This document shows, piece by piece, positions 23,375-27,280 of a stretch of DNA of 27,280 nt (position 1 is its first letter; each line of letters opens with the position of its first letter). This DNA is from Prevotella sp. UBA4268 (GTDB lineage Bacteria > Bacteroidota > Bacteroidia > Bacteroidales > Bacteroidaceae). The notes under the pieces are model-generated. The model made no database searches and was not told where the DNA came from. It was given only the letters and a program-made list of their open reading frames with translations. Location: the NCBI GenBank assembly GCA_002395135.1, contig DGWC01000068.1:24609-51888 (forward strand), given 5' to 3'. The translations under genes were made by a program, and so were the position numbers.

Positions 23375-23383
23375 TTTATTTAA
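23375..23383. repeat. Right 9-bp direct repeat (target-site duplication)
   Basis: TTTATTTAA is an exact copy of 22836-22844, two bases from the stop codon of the beta-solenoid gene at 23386-23388. Confidence 0.7.
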
Positions 23384-23385
23384 CA

Positions 23386-25260
23386 TCACCTTGCAGTAAT
23401 GTTCTTTGTGTTTGACACCTGCGAGGCAGTCGGTGAGGCAATGAATCCGTTTTCCTCCGTGCCGCTTACTGAGGTGGACGACCCGATGGAATAACTGCTG
23501 CCCTTGCTCATTGACGGCGAACTCACCAGCACCACACCACTATACGAGGCTGGCACCTTCACCGCAAAGAGGCGCTTGGAACTGCTGTCGGAGAGCACGA
23601 AATAGCCACCCGAAGAGCAGGAAACGCTCTGACTTGTATAGCCATACGACTGGGTGCACCCGCTGAAACTGCCGTCTATTCGTCCGCCGATGCCGAAAAC
23701 ACTGCCGCCGGTGATGCTCATCGAATGCTTTTCATCTATATCAATACCTGTTTCAGCACCTCCAGCACCGAAGGCCATGACCACACCGCCTTGTATATTC
23801 ATATTTCCGTTGGAATCGAGACCGTCATTGCTTGTGGAATAGGCATAAACACTTCCGCCAGAAATGGTCATGTCGCCAGCAGAGTTAATGGCATCATCAG
23901 AAGCCTTCACGTAAACAGTTCCGCCAGAAATGGTCAGCGTTCCCTTTGATTCTATACCCTCATGGCTGGCAGAATAGGCATCTATGTAGCCTCCGGATAT
24001 AACCATGTTGCCGTCGCTCTTGATACATTTGGCATATTTATGGTTGCTGCTGCTCGAACTGCCACCACTTCCCCATCTGCCGGAGCCACCACCGCCAGGA
24101 CCGAAACCGCCACCAGAAGATGAAGAACCATAGTTGCTGCCCGATGCCTTGGCCGTAATGTTGCCGCCATTCACAACGAGCGTGCCGTCGCTGCTGATGG
24201 CCTTGCCGCCTTGGCCAGTACTGGTCAGCGTCAGTGTTCCGCCATTGATAACAATGGAATAGTCGCTTTTTAAGCACGAACTGCCTTTATAGTCCTTGTC
24301 ATCACTGTCATACATCACCCCACCGCTGGTGGTAATCTTATATGTACCGTCGGTAATCGTCATAAGCGAGTCACATTTCAGCCCCTTTGCAGCGGCTGCC
24401 GTCACGGTAATATCCAGCGTTCCGTTGGTGAGGATGACATGTCCGTTGCGCTCATCGGTATCATCGTCGGTCTTCGACACCTGTATGCCGTCGTCGCCCA
24501 CATTGCTCACAACGATACTTCCGCCCTTCATTTCCAAGTATTGGTTGATATTCATGCCATCGCCAACGGCCTTGTCGATGGTAATAGTGCCCACCGTCTT
24601 TTTCAGTTCCACATATTCCTTTCCCCAGAAACCATGTTTGGTGTTGCCAGAGATTCTAAGTGAGCCGCCGCCTTTAAACTCCGTATGCCCTTTTACCATA
24701 AAGCATGCCTTCTGAGAGCCGTTGCTTCCGTCGACAAGCGTATTGACAGTGCCATCTGAAAGTTGCACACTGATGCGTTTTCCGTCACGAATATTGATGG
24801 CTGCACTGTCTGGATTTGTTAAGGAAAGGCCATTCAGCACGAAGGAAGCCTTCAGGGAACCGTCCATATACAACGATCCATTGTCGGAAGAACCACTCAA
24901 CGTATACGTTATTTCGTCTGAAACATCGGCCGCTTGCAGCAAAGCCACGTGCGCCCCGCTTACTTTAGCCTCGATCTGATGGGCTATATTGCCGGCAATC
25001 ATCACATGCGCCGAGGCTCCTTCATAATTCACCGTCACCGTATTATCGTCTATAGCGGAGTCATCAACACAGATGCTCGTGACTTCCGACAGCGAATAAG
25101 TCTTGTTTCCTATCGTTAAACCAGTGCTCCCTTCAAAGAACATGTCGCCAGCCTGGCTTGCCGGAATGGCATAAGTGACGTTTCCTACGTTCACTTTCAT
25201 TGTCTGTGCTGTGGCAGCAAACGCTGACAGCATCATGAATGCTAATAACGTTTTTCTCAT
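23386..25260 (-). CDS. Secreted carbohydrate-binding beta-solenoid protein (Cthe_2159/DUF4353-like)
   Basis: The 624-residue protein has a signal peptide at about 1-18 (ATAQT). A short N-terminal module (YSLSEVTSICVDD) precedes a long run of parallel-beta-helix coils with repeated ISGGxVYxxxxxDGIxSxG-type motifs (SGGYIDAYSAS, ISGGTVYVKAS, ISGGSVYAYSTS). These resemble the Cthe_2159 family, whose founding member binds cellulose and polygalacturonic acid with calcium. A Gly/Ser-rich linker of about 40 residues (near 385-420) interrupts the helix. No catalytic residues are evident. It overlaps the upstream small gene by ATGA and lacks the T9SS-like tail that the small protein has. Acidic-glycan binding would suit the nearby GH28, but that link is inference. 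Confidence 0.82.
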   Translation of the reverse strand: MRKTLLAFMMLSAFAATAQTMKVNVGNVTYAIPASQAGDMFFEGSTGLTIGNKTYSLSEVTSICVDDSAIDDNTVTVNYEGASAHVMIAGNIAHQIEAKVSGAHVALLQAADVSDEITYTLSGSSDNGSLYMDGSLKASFVLNGLSLTNPDSAAINIRDGKRISVQLSDGTVNTLVDGSNGSQKACFMVKGHTEFKGGGSLRISGNTKHGFWGKEYVELKKTVGTITIDKAVGDGMNINQYLEMKGGSIVVSNVGDDGIQVSKTDDDTDERNGHVILTNGTLDITVTAAAAKGLKCDSLMTITDGTYKITTSGGVMYDSDDKDYKGSSCLKSDYSIVINGGTLTLTSTGQGGKAISSDGTLVVNGGNITAKASGSNYGSSSSGGGFGPGGGGSGRWGSGGSSSSSNHKYAKCIKSDGNMVISGGYIDAYSASHEGIESKGTLTISGGTVYVKASDDAINSAGDMTISGGSVYAYSTSNDGLDSNGNMNIQGGVVMAFGAGGAETGIDIDEKHSMSITGGSVFGIGGRIDGSFSGCTQSYGYTSQSVSCSSGGYFVLSDSSSKRLFAVKVPASYSGVVLVSSPSMSKGSSYSIGSSTSVSGTEENGFIASPTASQVSNTKNITAR

Positions 25261-25667
25261 TGTATTGTTATTTTAAGGGTTTTACTCTTGCTCTTTACAA
25301 TATAAACACCTTTCTGCAACTTGCTTTTCGCAGCAAAGAAGTTTTCGTATCTCCCATAAAGCACCCCGGAAAGCAGATATACACTGACTTCACCAGTCCC
25401 TATTTCGTCGGATATCGCCTGAATACCCGTACTCCCGTTGCTTCCGAAGACCATCTTCGACAGGTTTGCCACAGCGAAAGACTGTGTTTCTCCATTTGAC
25501 GACACGGTGAGAGTCCCTTCGGAAAACGTTATGGTAAGCCCACTGCTCAAAAATGCCGTGCTTGTATTATCCTTTGAGACAAGCAGCAAATAGTCATAAT
25601 CGCCGGCATGAGCCACCGCTACGCTCGCCAGCATCATCATTAATAACAAAAATTTTCTCATAATCAT
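25257..25667 (-). CDS. Small exported protein with C-terminal T9SS-like sorting tail
   Basis: The 136-residue protein has a signal peptide at about 1-21 (AVAHAG). A beta-rich module follows (YLLLVSKDN, SSGLTITFSEGTLTVSSNG, FAVANLSKMVFGS), of the type at the start of many Prevotella secreted proteins; a trace of it is also seen in the neighbouring gene. The tail, VSVYLLSGVLYGRYENFFAAKSKLQKGVYIVKSKSKTLKI, resembles type A sorting domains of the type IX secretion system (T9SS). There is no obvious cargo domain between the two modules. The stop overlaps the next gene's start (ATGA, 25257-25260), so the two are translationally coupled and probably act together. Function is unknown. Confidence 0.75.
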   Translation of the reverse strand: MIMRKFLLLMMMLASVAVAHAGDYDYLLLVSKDNTSTAFLSSGLTITFSEGTLTVSSNGETQSFAVANLSKMVFGSNGSTGIQAISDEIGTGEVSVYLLSGVLYGRYENFFAAKSKLQKGVYIVKSKSKTLKITIQ

Positions 25668-25702
25668 CTGCTTTTATCAGTTCTTACCCAAGATTATCAA
25701 TG

Positions 25703-25733
25703 CAAAAATAGAGAAACAACACATCTTGGCAAA
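25703..25733 (-). promoter_or_regulatory. Promoter of the small protein/beta-solenoid unit
   Basis: On the minus strand TTTG (25730-25733), 19 bp, TATTTTTG (25703-25710), 35 bp before the start codon at 25667. Confidence 0.7.
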
Positions 25734-25907
25734 TATTATCAACCAACGGGTTGAATATTTCAGTAAAGAAGCACACGCACCATGACGGACGAATGGCTCA
25801 CATTCCATAAGAGGCGAAGAGCAGACAAAGAAGGAGCCTCCTGAATGGTTGTCTACAACAATGAAACAAGTCACACCTTCTCGGAAGTGAAAAAATACAA
25901 GTATCTT

Positions 25908-25938
25908 TTTGCACTTCACACGTTTTTTCGTAACTTTG
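25908..25938 (+). promoter_or_regulatory. Promoter of the L-serine dehydratase gene
   Basis: TTTG (25908-25911), 19 bp, TAACTTTG (25931-25938), 26 bp before the ATG. This is a consensus-quality site giving a leader of about 20 nt. Confidence 0.75.
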
Positions 25939-25964
25939 CCGCCTATAAAACGAAACATTAAAGC

Positions 25965-27167
25965 ATGAAATCATTAAAAGAGATATTTAAAATCGGCAAA
26001 GGGCCATCGAGCAGCCATACCATGGGACCGCAGCGGGCAGCGCGAATGTTTGCTGAAAAGCATCAGGAAGCCAAAAGATTTGAAGTGACACTCTATGGAA
26101 GTCTGGCCGCAACAGGCAAAGGACACATGACGGATGTGGCCATCATCGAAGCCCTAAGCCCTACTGCCACCGTGGATATTATCTGGCAACCACAGGTATT
26201 CCTTCCCTTCCATCCCAACGGAATGATGTTCAGGTCGTATGACAAAAACGGCCAACAAACCGGCGAATGGATTGTCTATAGCGTGGGCGGAGGTGCTCTC
26301 TCGGAGGGAAAAGAGAACGATATGTTCAACACCAAGGACATTTACGATATGACAACCCTGGCAGAAATACAGAAATGGTGTGAGAAACAGGGATGCAACT
26401 ACTGGGAATACGTGAACAAATGCGAAGATCCAGACATCTGGGATTACCTAAGCAAGGTATGGAAAGTGATGAAAGCGTCTGTAGAGAACGGACTTGAGCA
26501 CGAAGGTGTGCTGCCCGGACCGCTCAATCTGGCACGAAAAGCAACCACCTATTATGTAAAAGCGAAAGGCTATCGGGCTGCATTGCAGTCGAGAGGACTG
26601 GTATATGCCTATGCCTTGGCTGTGAGCGAAGAGAACGCATCTGGCGGTACCATTGTCACGGCTCCTACATGCGGGTCATGCGGAGTGCTGCCCGGAGTTT
26701 TATATCATCTCGCAACAGCCCACGATTTCAGTGAAACGCGCATTCTGCATGCCATTGCCACCGCCGGACTTTTTGGGAATGTGGTGAAGCAAAATGCATC
26801 GATTGCAGGAGCAGATGTGGGGTGCCAGGGAGAGGTAGGAGTGGCATGTGCCATGGCTTCGGCTGCTGCCTGCCAATTGTTTGGAGGCAGTCCGGCACAA
26901 ATAGAATACGCTGCTGAGATGGGATTGGAGCACCATTTGGGCATGACATGCGACCCTGTATGCGGCATGGTACAGATACCCTGCATCGAGCGCAATGCCT
27001 TTGCAGCAGCGCGCGCATTGGATTCCAACCTCTACGCATCATTCTCTGACGGCAAGCACCGTGTGTCTTTCGACCGTGTTGTCAATGTAATGCGACAGAC
27101 TGGTCATGACCTCCCGTCCCTATACAAAGAGACCAGCGCCGGAGGACTCGCAACAATAACAGAATAA
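25965..27167 (+). CDS. sdaA: Iron-sulfur-dependent L-serine dehydratase (L-serine ammonia-lyase), single chain
   Basis: The 400-residue cytosolic enzyme converts L-serine to pyruvate and ammonia. The N-terminal beta domain (about 1-150) begins with KIGKGPSSSHTMGPQRAA, the substrate-side SSSHT motif. The C-terminal catalytic domain shows TAPTCGSCGVLPG (Cys236, Cys239), GADVGCQGE (Cys287) and CDPVCGMVQIPCIERN (Cys329, Cys340). The spacing of Cys287, Cys329 and Cys340 matches the three cluster-ligating cysteines of characterised type 2 enzymes. Both domains are in one polypeptide, as in most Gram-negative versions. It is a housekeeping gene with its own promoter, followed by the tRNA-Ser unit; no clear terminator is seen after it. 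Confidence 0.95.
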   Translation: MKSLKEIFKIGKGPSSSHTMGPQRAARMFAEKHQEAKRFEVTLYGSLAATGKGHMTDVAIIEALSPTATVDIIWQPQVFLPFHPNGMMFRSYDKNGQQTGEWIVYSVGGGALSEGKENDMFNTKDIYDMTTLAEIQKWCEKQGCNYWEYVNKCEDPDIWDYLSKVWKVMKASVENGLEHEGVLPGPLNLARKATTYYVKAKGYRAALQSRGLVYAYALAVSEENASGGTIVTAPTCGSCGVLPGVLYHLATAHDFSETRILHAIATAGLFGNVVKQNASIAGADVGCQGEVGVACAMASAAACQLFGGSPAQIEYAAEMGLEHHLGMTCDPVCGMVQIPCIERNAFAAARALDSNLYASFSDGKHRVSFDRVVNVMRQTGHDLPSLYKETSAGGLATITE

Positions 27168-27183
27168 AAAATATTCAAAAAAA

Positions 27184-27215
27184 TTTGGCGGTTTGCAAAA
27201 AACACATTACCTTTG
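27184..27215 (+). promoter_or_regulatory. Promoter of the tRNA-Ser gene
   Basis: TTTG (27184-27187), 20 bp, TACCTTTG (27208-27215), 38 bp before the tRNA 5' end. Confidence 0.7.
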
Positions 27216-27253
27216 CACCGCTTTTACGACCAAAGCCAGTCTTACAGGCTGAA

Positions 27254-27280
27254 GGAGAGATGGTAGAGTGGTCGATTACA
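27254..27280 (+). tRNA. 5' end of a tRNA-Ser gene (cut by window edge)
   Basis: GGAGAGA followed by TGGTAGAGTGGTCGATTACA is a typical acceptor 5' strand plus D arm of class II tRNA-Ser. The anticodon and variable arm lie beyond the window, so the isoacceptor is unknown and tRNA-Leu is a less likely alternative. Confidence 0.8.

Noticed and set aside
25677..25958. Minus-strand open frame of 93 codons
   Set aside because: It covers both divergent promoters (25703-25733 and 25908-25938) and has Cys/Phe-rich composition unlike real genes here.
1..27280. A genomic island bounded by two tRNA genes
   Set aside because: No integrase, att-like repeat of the tRNA 3' end or conjugation genes are seen, and housekeeping genes (sdaA, cutC, exonuclease) lie inside.

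Overview
The window looks like a Bacteroidota chromosome, most likely Prevotella or a close relative (Segatella, Xylanibacter). Four things point there: a SusC/SusD pair; a membrane-anchored TPR-AraC regulator; many secreted glycoside hydrolases; and at least eight near-consensus Bacteroidota promoters (TTG/TTTG, 19-20 bp, TAnnTTTG). Shine-Dalgarno sequences are mostly absent. The genus is inferred from overall style, not from a marker gene. The window opens in the 3' end of one tRNA gene, probably tRNA-Phe, and closes in the 5' end of a tRNA-Ser gene.

Left block (200-9211, all minus strand): an N-terminal-nucleophile (Ntn) amide hydrolase, SusC and SusD form one transcription unit behind a good promoter at 9323-9353. 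Downstream, behind a separate -7 box, are two tandem paralogues that fuse a secreted BPL_N/class I glutamine-amidotransferase-like domain to a pre-peptidase-C-terminal-like (PPC) domain. This block has no recognisable glycosidase. Its enzymes look like amide or peptide chemistry, so it may be a SusCD locus for peptides or amides rather than a polysaccharide locus.

Centre (9212-17409): a divergent control region holds back-to-back promoters and two small palindromes. The TPR-TM-AraC regulator reads rightward from it. Next is a three-gene secreted glycosidase operon: a GH28 polygalacturonase, a six-hairpin (alpha/alpha)6 glycosidase-like protein of unassigned family, and a GH36 alpha-galactosidase. 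It ends at a strong 20-bp hairpin. The content suggests pectin side-chain and backbone breakdown.

Right (17586-27280): a small DnaQ-like exonuclease, possibly leaderless, is divergent from a GH29 alpha-L-fucosidase that overlaps cutC by ATGA. A large secreted transglutaminase-like protein follows on the other strand. A two-gene unit encodes a small protein with a T9SS-like tail and a Cthe_2159-type beta-solenoid carbohydrate-binding protein. The last gene is iron-sulfur L-serine dehydratase, followed by the tRNA-Ser promoter.

The most unusual structure is a gene-poor 530-bp segment (22845-23374). It has 11-bp perfect terminal inverted repeats, a perfect 9-bp flanking direct repeat, a strong internal hairpin and four diverged 22-bp units that each carry a near-palindromic core. 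It reads as a non-autonomous (MITE-like) mobile element inserted just past a stop codon.
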